From Candidatus Competibacteraceae bacterium (GTDB taxonomy: Bacteria; Pseudomonadota; Gammaproteobacteria; Competibacterales; Competibacteraceae), in NCBI GenBank assembly GCA_016712625.1, contig JADJQQ010000002.1, positions 1 to 64,000 of the forward strand: DNA of 64,000 nt, read 5' to 3'. Within the stretch, counting starts at the first letter, position 1. Each line of letters opens with the position of its first letter. A model generated the notes under the pieces. That model was not told the DNA's origin, ran no database searches, and saw only the letters and a program-made list of their open reading frames with translations. The position numbers and the translations under genes are program-made. Shown one piece after another: positions 7,560-16,788 of this stretch.

Positions 7560-10553
7560 GGCGATTCCCTCCCTGGTACATTTGGTACGGCCTTCACGGG
7601 CCAGAAATTCAGCAACGGATAGAAAGTCACGAATGATGTCGGTCGCAGAATGGGCGTTATCTGTAGCGCCAGTTGACGAATCTGCCAGCGTCACCGCCAG
7701 TTTGCCAAGTCCACGACCCAGATCGCTGGCGCGTTGCTTGTCTTGTTCCCCTTGGCGGCCGAACTGATAAGCCAAGTTGTCAGCGAGCAGTTTTTCATAG
7801 AGCGCCGGGTCTTTAAATGCGCCAGGTGGTGGCAAGTGTGGCAACCAATCTTGCACCAGATAAGCTACGCGACGGGATAGCTGTGGCTGAGCCAGTGCTT
7901 CACGCAAGCGCAGCAACAGCCCGATGGGTGTGCTGTCCAACCCTTGGGTTGGGTCAAGACCGCCGAACCAGCGGCTGATCACCTCAACCATGCCACCAGC
8001 GCGTTTGAGTACGCGAATAGCAAACGCATCGCGTCCACCTCGATTCTTAGCCTGTTTCTCTGCCTCTCGCAGTTGCCGCAAGACCGCGCCCAGCGGGGCG
8101 GAATGGTGGGCGACAATCGCACCAGCGGAGACAGTCGCCTTGCTCCCCATCACGCGATAAAGACGGTCACGAAACAACACATGACCCCTGCCAACATCCA
8201 GCCAGCCTTTGTCTACCCCCAATAGCCGCCAGTTGTGCGGAATTGCGCCTTGTGTTGGCAAGACGCCACTGTAGACCAGCCGGAGCAGTGCAAGCGCCGG
8301 CAGCAAATCATCCACCGACACCATCGCCAGCACATCGTCACCACCTGCGTAAATCAGCTTCCCCTTGCAGACAGTTTCGACAATATAGGGTGCCAGATGC
8401 AGCGCGAAACTGTTGAGCGCCGAAGAAATAGCGATATGGCGAGCTGGTGAAACCGAGCGTCTGGCCCTGGCGTAGCGCTGCAAATCGGCTTGCTGGAATT
8501 TTCCAGCGAGAGTCGCCCGAATCTGCGGATGCCAGGTATCTTGATAATCTGATGCATAGTCCTCAGCACTGGATAACCAGGCACCCATCCTGTCGCCATC
8601 CAACATGATCAGGGCGTAATAGGCTTCAGGTTTCTGGCCGATGACATTCTCGATCAAGTGATTGGCATGTTGCAGGCTATCGTCATGCAAGCTGTTTTCG
8701 GCTTCGCGCAACACATCCAGCCAGCATGGCAAACGCTCAGCAATGTTGCCGGACATGGGGGGATAACCGCCCCGCCGCAATTCATCCGCGATTTTCCGGG
8801 GCAGGGTTACTGGTTCAGTGGCAGCTTCCAACTGCGCTGATAGCGCAATTACATCCTTATCCATCAGATCGGTTTTGCCAGAATGGCCTTGCAGCCAATT
8901 CCACAGGCTGGTCGCCAACGCCATCGTATGCGTGGACACCACATAGCGCCTTATATCGTGGTCGAGTTGGTCTTGAATTTCATGCACAAACAGCGTTGGC
9001 CATAGCCGCTTGAGCGTGCAGGGAGCGCAAAGATGTTCACCCTTGCGCGCCCAGGATGATTTCTTGTCAGCAACTTTAGCCCAAAGCGTTTTGCGTTCCT
9101 TGCGCTCGCCGGGCGCCAAGGTCAGTTGGTCGCAGTGGGTGGTCAGCCATTCCCGCTCACCGCACAGAGAGCAGCGATAACCGGTTTGTTTCAGTTTCGT
9201 AAAGGGTCTGACGGCCTTGGCCGCCGCCAGCATCCGATCCAACAGTTCATAAAGCGCGGGATAAAGCACACCTGCGTTTGGAGAATAAAAACGAGCACCA
9301 TCGACTTTGATTTCTCGATTTAACAGCTTCCAGGCACTGCTATCCAAAAATCCCCTATCGCCCACAGGCCGAAATGGGGCTTGCGCGGCTTCCAGTTCTT
9401 TAACGGCAACGCCTTGCCCGGTTTCCAATACCAGTGGGGCAAAGGGGACCATTGCCCAATGCACTTCCGGGAAATTTTTGAGCTGTGCGGTAATCTGTTG
9501 GTGCGCGTACAGCTCTTGGACGTCCGTTATGTTGGCGGTTTTTAACAACTCCGTTAAAGCTGCTTTCGCCTTGCTCTTAACCCAGGTTCGCACCGTTTCG
9601 GTAATTTCTTTCGCCAGCTCCACGCCCAATGCCGCTGGGACGATGGCGACCAGCTTATTAGGCAATGCGGCGGCAAACAGCGGATTGGCGTCAGTTTGTC
9701 GGCTCAGCCATTCCGCACCCGCAAAATAATCCTTCGGTAGTCCTATTTCCTTGAGCAGCCACAAATCCACCTGCGGTACGCCCCGCAATTGCGGGAAGAT
9801 CACTGCGTCCGGCCCTAGTCGTTCGCAGATGACTTTCAAGCCTTCCCATGCCAGCCGGGACAACAAATGGGAACCCGCCCATAAATCGGATGTGGTGCGC
9901 GCTTGAGCGATAAAATCTTGCACCGGCCCAAAGCTCATCGCTAGCAGCGCTGGATTCTGCTGGGGATCGAGTGCAAAGGCACTGGCAAACGCAGATGTCA
10001 CGTCAAGATGATTCCAGATGGTGTGATCAGGTACACGAGTATCAGCGGGCAGTAATCCCCATAGCTTTTCGCCGAGCTTGGCTTGATCATGCCGTTTGTT
10101 GAGTTCCGGGCCGAAACGCCAGAACGCCAAGGCAGTACGCTTGATGTCAATCTGGCTGTCGTCGCTCCGCACTCTGAGACTATTGAAGTGCTTCAAGCTG
10201 GTGGCTTTAATATCCTTCAGAGCCATATCCTGCAAGGTTCCCAAATCGTAAGGTTCGCCAGAGAGCGGATGAATCAGCACTGGTTTCTCGTGGAACCGGA
10301 CTTGCGTCCAGGCCGCGAAGCGCTGTCCATCCTGGGGCCACTGCGGTCGGTCGGCGGCGGCAGCCCAGCGGTCGGCCCGCTCGACCTGCTTGCGCAATGC
10401 ATCGGGTAAATGGTTGGACTGGAAAATCAGTTGCTGGAGCGCCTTCGCGGTGCCGCCTTCGTGCCCAGCAGGATCGCGTAATAGCACCAACGCCTTTTCG
10501 GCTAGGCCGTGAATCCAGGCGGCGAGTTTGATGTGCCAGAGAGTCATATCCAT
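7560..10553 (-). CDS. cmr2: Type III-B large subunit Cas10/Cmr2
   Basis: Cas10 is the signalling subunit of the Cmr complex, making cyclic oligoadenylate on target binding. About 998 residues precede the Cmr3 part. The N-terminal HD-domain signature is altered: residues 15-16 read HG inside WIHGLAEKALVLLRD where HD is expected, so DNase activity is doubtful. Cysteines in CSLCGERE (about residue 461) and CAPC (about 518) form the zinc site. MLDGDRMGAW precedes the second palm, whose GGDD lies at residues 737-740 in LIYAGGDDVLAM, so cyclase chemistry looks possible. The gene starts 15 bases after the cmr1 stop. The frame is intact from 10553 and runs without a stop into cmr3. Confidence 0.9.
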
Positions 10554-10567
10554 GGTGGCGATGCTGC

Positions 10568-11635
10568 CTAAATGCGTTGCATGTGGGCATCAAGTATGCG
10601 ATGCACTGATTGCCAGACACCGAATTGTTGGTCGGTAATCCAGCTACGCTCCGTCTTACTTAGTGCATCTAGCAAACCATTGGGAATCCCACATGGCAGG
10701 TGATATACCATAGCGATATAGTCCTGGGTTGTTCTAGTAACTTTGAAGCGAAGCTGATTAGCAAGGCGCGCTTGATTCCCCCAAGCCTTGATTGGGTGAC
10801 GAGTGACCGGATAGGCTAATAAATGACGTTCAGCTATCTGGCCAACAGAGCTGATGAATTTTAGCGAGGTGCGAAAAGCGATTTTTAATTTAGCTAATTC
10901 CACCATTGCCTCTCGCCAAGTGCTATGTCCCCTCTTTGATTTCCAAATTAAAAGTTGATTATCTTGATCTTTTGCGAAGGCATGAGGCCAGTCATTTTCT
11001 AAGCAATCTTTCAACGGCTTGGCTAACTCATTAACAATTGAATTTAAATTATGAAATTTTTCAATTCCATCAACCCCATCACCTTCTAAAAATAATGATC
11101 CCCAACCATTACGGGAACGCCCACCGATAGTTCCAAACCAATGGATCAATTGCAAGATAACACCAACAGAGAACTTTGATTGGTCCGAATAAAGAATGTT
11201 TAGACTATTACTTTCTTCAGCTTGGATAGCTGCATTCAACTTATCGTTTAAAGTAGTTTTTCTGAATTCTTTATTTCGGATTAATGGTCCATAGCCCAGA
11301 TAAAGATTCGCATCAATAGGAAATTTAATTTCAGGATAAGCAACATTTGCAGGTGCTTCAACCCAAGCTGACATTTTGCCTGTATGCCAATGGTCGAGTC
11401 GTAGCTTAATTTGACTTTGACTGAAATTATCTTTCAGCCATGTATTTCCGAATAACCGGCCCTCTGTTTTGCGCAGCTCAGCGTGATCGTATCCATGATC
11501 CTTCGCCGCTGCCACCCGCCACCATTGTCGCAGCAATGCCTTAAACGGTGGGGCGCGCCATGCACCGTTTTGCTCGGCATCTCCTAAAAAAGCAGGGGTT
11601 ACAAAACGCACTATATAAATCTGCTTAACCATCAT
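10568..11635 (-). CDS. cmr1: Type III-B RAMP protein Cmr1
   Basis: Cmr1 caps the head of the Cmr filament and contacts the 3' end of the crRNA. The intact 355-residue protein begins MMVKQIYIVRFVTPAFLGD, followed by NGAWRAPPFKALLRQWWRV and EGRLFG, the classical N-terminal RAMP block of Cmr1. The second half carries WFGTIGGRSRNGWGSLFLEG, the glycine-rich loop of the second RAMP fold. GGAGAG precedes the tandem ATG ATG start. The coding sequence is noticeably more AT-rich in its middle than cmr2 downstream. It is one of the few undamaged genes of the locus. Confidence 0.9.
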   Translation of the reverse strand: MMVKQIYIVRFVTPAFLGDAEQNGAWRAPPFKALLRQWWRVAAAKDHGYDHAELRKTEGRLFGNTWLKDNFSQSQIKLRLDHWHTGKMSAWVEAPANVAYPEIKFPIDANLYLGYGPLIRNKEFRKTTLNDKLNAAIQAEESNSLNILYSDQSKFSVGVILQLIHWFGTIGGRSRNGWGSLFLEGDGVDGIEKFHNLNSIVNELAKPLKDCLENDWPHAFAKDQDNQLLIWKSKRGHSTWREAMVELAKLKIAFRTSLKFISSVGQIAERHLLAYPVTRHPIKAWGNQARLANQLRFKVTRTTQDYIAMVYHLPCGIPNGLLDALSKTERSWITDQQFGVWQSVHRILDAHMQRI

Positions 11636-11700
11636 TAGTTGGCTCTCCTTGATATTTTTCTAAAATAATGAAGGCTGTATCATCAAATAACAGCATCACC

Positions 11701-11717
11701 CGCTCCGGCAAGCTTGC
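11701..11717. repeat. 17-base repeat, copy A (palindromic core)
   Basis: CGCTCCGGCAAGCTTGC occurs here, immediately past the ring-nuclease stop, and again at 12915-12931 just before that gene. The core GCAAGCTTGC is palindromic. Confidence 0.6.
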
Positions 11718-11719
11718 GG

Positions 11720-12850
11720 CTACCCGTCCTCCAAACTCACAAACTGGATGTGTTGGGATGACAAGGCCAATGCACAGCCCGCGAGTCGCTGAGTTCCGCG
11801 GCGCTGAGGCATATAGCGCATCGCCATAGGCTCCCCTAATATCCGTTTCAACTCGTTCTTCAACTTACTATTGCGTTCGTCAAAGAATTCCTTGGTGATG
11901 CCTTCCTTGCGCCGGCTTGCCAGCAACGGGTGCTGATCGTCAGCCAGAGGATCGTTCAATACGGCCTGGTGTTCGCTCAGAAATGCCTCGACTTCAACCG
12001 GGCCGATGCGCTTCCAGTGCAGCGGGGGCAATTCCTCCACCGCGCGGCGGGCGAACCACGCCAGCCAGGCAAAGCTGATGGGGGTGAGGCGAATCGCTGT
12101 TTCGCCGCAGCGCACCCGGCAGCGGGCGGCATCCAGGGCCAGACTCGGCGCGGCCAGATTACGCTGGGCCTGGCGCACCACTTCGCTGAAGCTCGCGCCC
12201 TCCTTCAATAATGCTTCTTGCAAACCATCGCGCAGGCGGACAAAAGGAATATCAGCGAGCATGACCGTGGCGGCGCTGGCATCAAGCGGACTCTGATCGG
12301 CGGCGTAGATCACGCGCTCTTGGATCGTCGGGTAGAAAAAATCCTGATTGGATTCAAACCGACTGGAAACCAGCACATGCGACAAGCGATCCTGTAACCG
12401 GCCAAACAGCGTCAATGCATAGCCTAGATAAAAACCCATTGTTTTCCGGCCACCGGCGATGGAAGCGTGCAACGCGCTGTCGGGGTCGGCCGTCAGCGCA
12501 CGCACCTTGTCGGTGATCGCGTCTGCGATAGCCTCGTTATCGGCGACTTGTCGAATATCCACCAGCGGGCGGCCGTCGGCGGCTCGCAGAAGGTGAATGC
12601 TATCCGGCGTGAAATTGATATGGGGCAGGCCATAATCGCGGCTCAGCCGATAGAACCAGCCCGGTTCCTCACTTAGCAGAGTGAGCCGCGCCAATTCCGC
12701 CCCTTCGCCGGTGGTTAATAGATGGATTTCAGTGGGAACGAAACGCGGTTCGCCCAATACGGCCAAAGCGTACAGGGTTTCGGTGACGATCTGTGGCGAC
12801 AGACCGGCGACGCAGAGCAGGATGCGGCGGGGGTAACGTTCCGGGTTCAT
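11720..12850 (-). CDS. CRISPR ring nuclease/CARF protein, NE0113 family (Csm6-like naming)
   Basis: The family (TIGR02584) has an N-terminal CARF domain and is thought to bind and, in characterised relatives, cleave cyclic tetra-adenylate to switch off the type III response. Key blocks are RRILLCVAGLSPQIVTETL at the N-terminus, LLTTGEGAELARLTLL, and ASIAGGRKTMGFYLGYAL, the second ligand-binding loop. The C-terminal part (from about residue 230) is helical and basic and could be a wHTH or HEPN-like tail; no clear RX4-6H is seen. I chose the ATG at 12850 with AGGA seven bases upstream over a longer frame that opens at 12925. The gene is intact, lies upstream of cmr1, and is bracketed by a 17-base repeat. 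Confidence 0.8.
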   Translation of the reverse strand: MNPERYPRRILLCVAGLSPQIVTETLYALAVLGEPRFVPTEIHLLTTGEGAELARLTLLSEEPGWFYRLSRDYGLPHINFTPDSIHLLRAADGRPLVDIRQVADNEAIADAITDKVRALTADPDSALHASIAGGRKTMGFYLGYALTLFGRLQDRLSHVLVSSRFESNQDFFYPTIQERVIYAADQSPLDASAATVMLADIPFVRLRDGLQEALLKEGASFSEVVRQAQRNLAAPSLALDAARCRVRCGETAIRLTPISFAWLAWFARRAVEELPPLHWKRIGPVEVEAFLSEHQAVLNDPLADDQHPLLASRRKEGITKEFFDERNSKLKNELKRILGEPMAMRYMPQRRGTQRLAGCALALSSQHIQFVSLEDG

Positions 12851-12914
12851 GGGAGTATCCTCTTTCAAGCATAGTGCAACCACCCACACAGTACAGCCAT
12901 CACCAGCCAAAAGA

Positions 12915-12931
12915 CGCTCCGGCAAGCTTGC
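12915..12931. repeat. 17-base repeat, copy B (palindromic core)
   Basis: Second perfect copy of the 17-mer at 11701. Here it is part of a perfect 16-base palindrome CCGGCAAGCTTGCCGG lying directly after the cas6 stop, so it could form a small hairpin at the cas6 3' end. Confidence 0.6.
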
Positions 12932-12934
12932 CGG

Positions 12935-13861
12935 TCACGCCGTCTCTATCCGATAGCGTCCCAGGCCCATCACGGCCCCTTTACCGGCGTGCGTCCACCT
13001 GACCTAGCCAGAGATAAGGCCAGAACGGTTCCAAGTCCGCGCCATCCAGTTCGATCTCGCCGGCCAGCCCGCCCATTTGCAGCAAGGCGTCCTGGCGGGA
13101 CGAGTAACGCACCCACTCATGCCAGCGTAACCGCGCCGCGCGGTGCTGGATGGTCCAGCTCGTTCGGCTTAAGGCGGCGAAATCCACTTGCAAGGGCGCG
13201 TCGGTGTGGAAAGTGCTCAATAGCGAAACCCGCCGCAACAGATTGGAAAACAAGGCGCCAAGTTGGAAAGCATCCGGCCCCATGAACTTTTCCGCCCGCC
13301 GGATGCGTAAGGGGTTTCGAGCTGGAGTGACAACCGAGCGGGACAAGCAGGCTGCTCCGGCAATTCAGGCGATAGCGGCTGCAAAGTTTGCCCTGGCTGA
13401 TAAATCGCCCGCCACGCACCGCTAGCGGTCTGTTGCAAAACCTGCTTCAGCGCCAACCGCTCATTGCGTTGACCGATACCACGCCGAGCCGCTTGATCGA
13501 AGGCATGGATCACATACGGGAGATGGCGGTTGCCGTGGCCCAATAGCACAACATCGACCGTGATGGTCGCGCCAGCCGGATGCGCGCCGCCCGGTCCCGG
13601 CCGCAACACGTAGGGATGCGGGGCGGCGGGGTATTTGCGCAGCTTGCCGACATCGGGGTCGGGCGGCGTTTCGAATACATAAGGGTAGATACAGGAGCGA
13701 TACAGCAAACACGGCGGACAGCTTGGCTCACGGGTGACGCAAACCAAGCGCTTGAGCGCATGACCGAATATCCCACGCCAAGCCGATCCGGCATAAGCAG
13801 GCAGATGAACCGAATCCTGGGCGATAAATTCCAGACGGTAGACAGCCAAGGGTAACCACAT
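12935..13861 (-). CDS. cas6: CRISPR endoribonuclease Cas6 (two frameshifts)
   Basis: Cas6 cuts the pre-crRNA within repeats. From the ATG at 13861 (GAAGAAGGG upstream) the protein reads MWLPLAVYRLEFIAQDSVHL, AWRGIFGHALKRLVC, then a cysteine-rich patch CPPCLLYRSC, and KYPAAPHPYVLRPG. A frameshift near 13290 leads into RIRRAEKFMGPDAFQLGALF and SNLLRRVSLLSTFH. The C-terminal signature RYSSRQ, GGLAGEIELDGADLEPFWPYLWLGQ is present, and a further one-base shift at GTGG (about 12988) restores WTHAGKGAVMGLGRYRIETA before the stop. Corrected length is about 308 residues. The glycine-rich GKGAVMGLGRY end is typical of the PF10040-type Cas6. It is upstream of, and collinear with, the cmr genes. Confidence 0.8.
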
Positions 13862-13953
13862 ATCCCTTCTTCCGGTTTTAGCAATAACCGCTTTCCTTAG
13901 CATAGCGGCTGTCGTAGGCAGTAGCGGGTGTTGGCAAGCTTGTTGGCTTACTA

Positions 13954-13973
13954 CCCTCTCTGTCAAGAGAGGG
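13954..13973. terminator. Hairpin between epimerase and cas6
   Basis: CCCTCTCT and AGAGAGGG pair with a 4-base loop, between the 3' end of the epimerase gene and cas6 (both minus strand). There is no clear T-run, so it is a weak terminator at best. Confidence 0.4.
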
Positions 13974-13989
13974 GCAATCAATCTTGTTG

Positions 13990-14463
13990 TTAAGCGACCT
14001 TAGCGAAGGCTTCGATCACTTCCGGCGGGGCTTGGATCAATTCGATCAGCACGCCCTCACCGCTCAAAGGCGTGGCGTCGTTGCCCTTGGGATGCAGAAA
14101 GCACACATCGTAGCCCGCCGCGCCCTTGCGGATGCCGCCCGGCGTGAAGCGCATCCCCTTGCTCGTCAACCATTCCACCGCAGCTTTCAAGTCACTGATC
14201 CATAAGCCGATATGGTTCAGCTGCGGCTCATGCACCTTGGGGGCTTTGGTAGGGTCGATCGGCTGCATCAGATCGACTTCGACCTTGAACGGGCCGGAGC
14301 CGATGGCGGCGATATCTTCGTCCACATTCTCACGCTCGCTACGAAAGTTGCCGGTCAGGGTCAGGCCCAGCGTGTCGATCCACAGCCGGCTCAGCTTCGT
14401 CTTATCAAGGCCACCAATAGCAATTTGTTGAATACCAAGTACTTTAAAAGGTCTGTCAGACAC
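13990..14463 (-). CDS. mce: VOC-family protein, probable methylmalonyl-CoA epimerase
   Basis: The 157-residue protein has the paired beta-alpha-beta-beta-beta modules of vicinal-oxygen-chelate enzymes: KVLGIQQIAIGGLDKTKLSR with the first metal-binding position in the first half, and LNHIGLWISDLKAAVEWLTS with a histidine in the second. It ends GVLIELIQAPPEVIEAF, the metal-ligand glutamate of the family. Divergent from mutA with 190 bases between starts, it most likely racemises (R)- and (S)-methylmalonyl-CoA for MutAB. Lactoylglutathione lyase is the alternative from the fold alone, but the context argues for the epimerase. Confidence 0.75.
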   Translation of the reverse strand: MSDRPFKVLGIQQIAIGGLDKTKLSRLWIDTLGLTLTGNFRSERENVDEDIAAIGSGPFKVEVDLMQPIDPTKAPKVHEPQLNHIGLWISDLKAAVEWLTSKGMRFTPGGIRKGAAGYDVCFLHPKGNDATPLSGEGVLIELIQAPPEVIEAFAKVA

Positions 14464-14554
14464 AAAAGCCTCCTGATTGATGATGGATTTCGGTTAAAAA
14501 CGCTTTCAGTCTGTTTCAGTATGTCATCCCACTTTCTGATTGCAACCGCGGCTG

Positions 14555-14618
14555 ATACTTTTCAGTACTATTCCCCACCCAGAATTAACCCCATCTTCGG
14601 TTATACTTTTGCAGTACT
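14555..14618. promoter_or_regulatory. Direct repeats in the epimerase-mutA divergent region, candidate operator
   Basis: ATACTTTTCAGTACT at 14555-14569 and ATACTTTTGCAGTACT at 14603-14618 are near-identical and 48 bases apart, each ending in the palindrome AGTACT. A related GTTTCAGTATGTC lies at about 14512. They sit about 40 and 90 bases upstream of the mutA start in the shared intergenic region, a reasonable place for a regulator of both genes. The regulator is unknown. Confidence 0.4.
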
Positions 14619-14655
14619 GTCAACCCCTCGCGTTTCGATCCACTGGAGGATGCGC

Positions 14656-16788
14656 ATGTCAAATCAGCAAACGGACGCGGCAACCCCGACGTTCAATGAA
14701 TTCCCCCACGCCCTATGAAGCATGGCGCAAAGCCATCGATAAGGTTCTGAAAGGCGCGCCGTTCGAAAAGCGGTTGATCACCAAAACTTACGAGGATATC
14801 GACCTCCAGCCGATGTATCGGCAGGAAGATATCGAAGGGCTACCCCATTTGGATGGTCTGCCCGGTTTCGCGCCCTATCTGCGAGCGACCACGCCGATGG
14901 GCTACGCCGTCAGCAGTTGGGACGTGGCGCAGGAGATGCCCTACAGCACTCCCGCCGCCTTCAACACGGCCTTAAAGGCTGATCTTGAGCGCGGCCAGAA
15001 CGCTGTCAACATCGTGCTCGACCGGCCAACGCTGGCGGGCGTCGATGCCGATCAGGCCGAAGCCGATGACGTGGGAAAGGGTGGGCTATCGATTTCCAGC
15101 GTGGCCGATCTGGCCGCCGCCCTGGACGGCGTCGATCTGGAAAAAACTCCGATCTTCATTCAAGCCAGCACCAGCGCCCTGACCTTCACCGCGCTGCTGG
15201 CGGCGCTGCTCAAGCAGCAGGGTAAGTCGCTCGCCAAGATTCGCGGCGCGATTGGCATGGACCCGCTGGGCCAACTGGCTCGCGACGGCCGCCTGCCGCG
15301 CGATCTGGACGGCATTTACGAGGTGATGGCGCAGCTTGCGACTTGGGCTAAGACGAACGCGCCGCAATTGCGCACCATCACCGTCCAGGGCCATCCCTAC
15401 CACAATGGCGGCGCCAGCGCCACCCAGGAACTGGCTTTTGCCCTGGCCACCGCGGTCGATTATCTGCGCGCCCTGCAAGCGCGCGGCTTGAGTATCGACG
15501 ACGCCGCGCCGCGCTTCCGCTTCGCGCTGTCCATCGGTTCCAATTTCTTTATGGAAATCGCCCGGCTGCGCGCCGCGCGAGTGTTATGGGCGAAGATCGT
15601 CAAAGCCTTCGGCGGCAACGAGGAATCGCAGAAGATGCGGCTGCACGCCCGCACCTCGGCCTGGAATCAGACCGTTTACGATCCGCACGTCAATCTGTTG
15701 CGGGCCACCACCGAGGCGTTTTCCGGCGCGGTCGGCGGCCGCGACAGCCTGCATATTTCACCGTTCGACGAACTGTTGCGGGTGCCCGATGAATTCGCCC
15801 GCCGCGTCGCCCGCAACACCCATACCGTGCTGCGCGAGGAAAGCCACATCACCAAGACGGTCGATCCGGCGGGTGGCTCGTGGTATGTCGAAAACTTGAC
15901 CGATGCGGTCGCCCGCAAGACCTGGGGATTTTCCAGGAGGTCGAGAAACAGGGCGGCATGGCTAAGGCGCTCGAAGCGGGCTGGCCGCAAAATCAGGTCG
16001 CCGACACCGCATCCAAGCGCGCCGCCAACATCGCCAAGCGCAAGGATATTTTCGTCGGCACCAACATGTATCCGAATCTGAAGGAAACTCGGATCGAGCC
16101 GGTTCCAGTCGATGCGTGGGCCGTGCAAAACGAGCGCACCGAAGCGCTGAAAGCGGCCCGCGCCCAAGCGAATGCCGGCAACAAGCAGACCGCGCTGGAC
16201 GCGCTCGCCAAGGCCAGCAGCGTTGATGCCGCGATTGAAGCCGCCGCCGCTGGCGCCACTTTGGGCGAAATCGCCCAAGCCGCGCGCACTAACGCCAAGC
16301 CCGGCCCGACTATCAATTCCATCCGCGCCCAGCGTGGCGCGCAAGCCTTCGAATCCTTGCGGCAGAAGACCGAAAGCTTTGCGGCCCACACTGGCCAGCC
16401 GCCACAAGTGTTCCTAGCCACCATGGGCCCATTGACCCAGCACAAAGGCCGCGCTGATTTCGTCACCGCCTTTCTCGGCGTGGGTGGTTTCGAGACGATC
16501 TATCCGAGCGGTTTCGATACTCCGGACGCGGCCGCCGACGCCGCGCTGGCCTCCAACGCCAAGGCGGTGGTGATTTGTTCGACCGACGCCACCTATCCTG
16601 ACATCGTGCCCGCGCTGACCCAGAAGCTGAAAAAGGCCAATCCTGAACTGCTGGTGCTGCTGGCCGGTTATCCCGCCGAGCATGTCGACGCCTTCAAAGC
16701 CGCTGGAGTGGATGATTTCATCCACCTCGCCGCCAATTGTCAGAGCCTGTTAACTACCTTGCAGAAGAAGATGGGGGTCGCCCAATGA
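14656..16788 (+). CDS. mutA: Methylmalonyl-CoA mutase small subunit (two homopolymer frameshifts)
   Basis: MutA is the non-catalytic partner of the B12-dependent MutB, which isomerises succinyl-CoA and methylmalonyl-CoA. The start is the ATG at 14656 after CTGGAGGA, giving MSNQQTDAATPTFNEF; one C missing from the C5 run at about 14694 breaks the frame before PTPYEAWRKAIDKVLKG. The TIM-barrel part contains DIDLQPMYRQEDIEGLPHL, NIVLDRPTLAGVDADQ and HISPFDELLRVPDE. A second break, one G missing at the G4 run near 15922, separates VARKTW from IFQEVEKQGGMAKALE. The C-terminal Rossmann domain lacks the B12-binding DxHxxG, as expected for the small subunit. It overlaps mutB by ATGA. Both breaks look like sequencing undercalls. 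Confidence 0.88.

Noticed and set aside
1..14000. Possible CRISPR array near cas genes
   Set aside because: No regularly spaced direct repeats of 25-40 bases were found; the only notable repeat is the 17-mer at 11701 and 12915.
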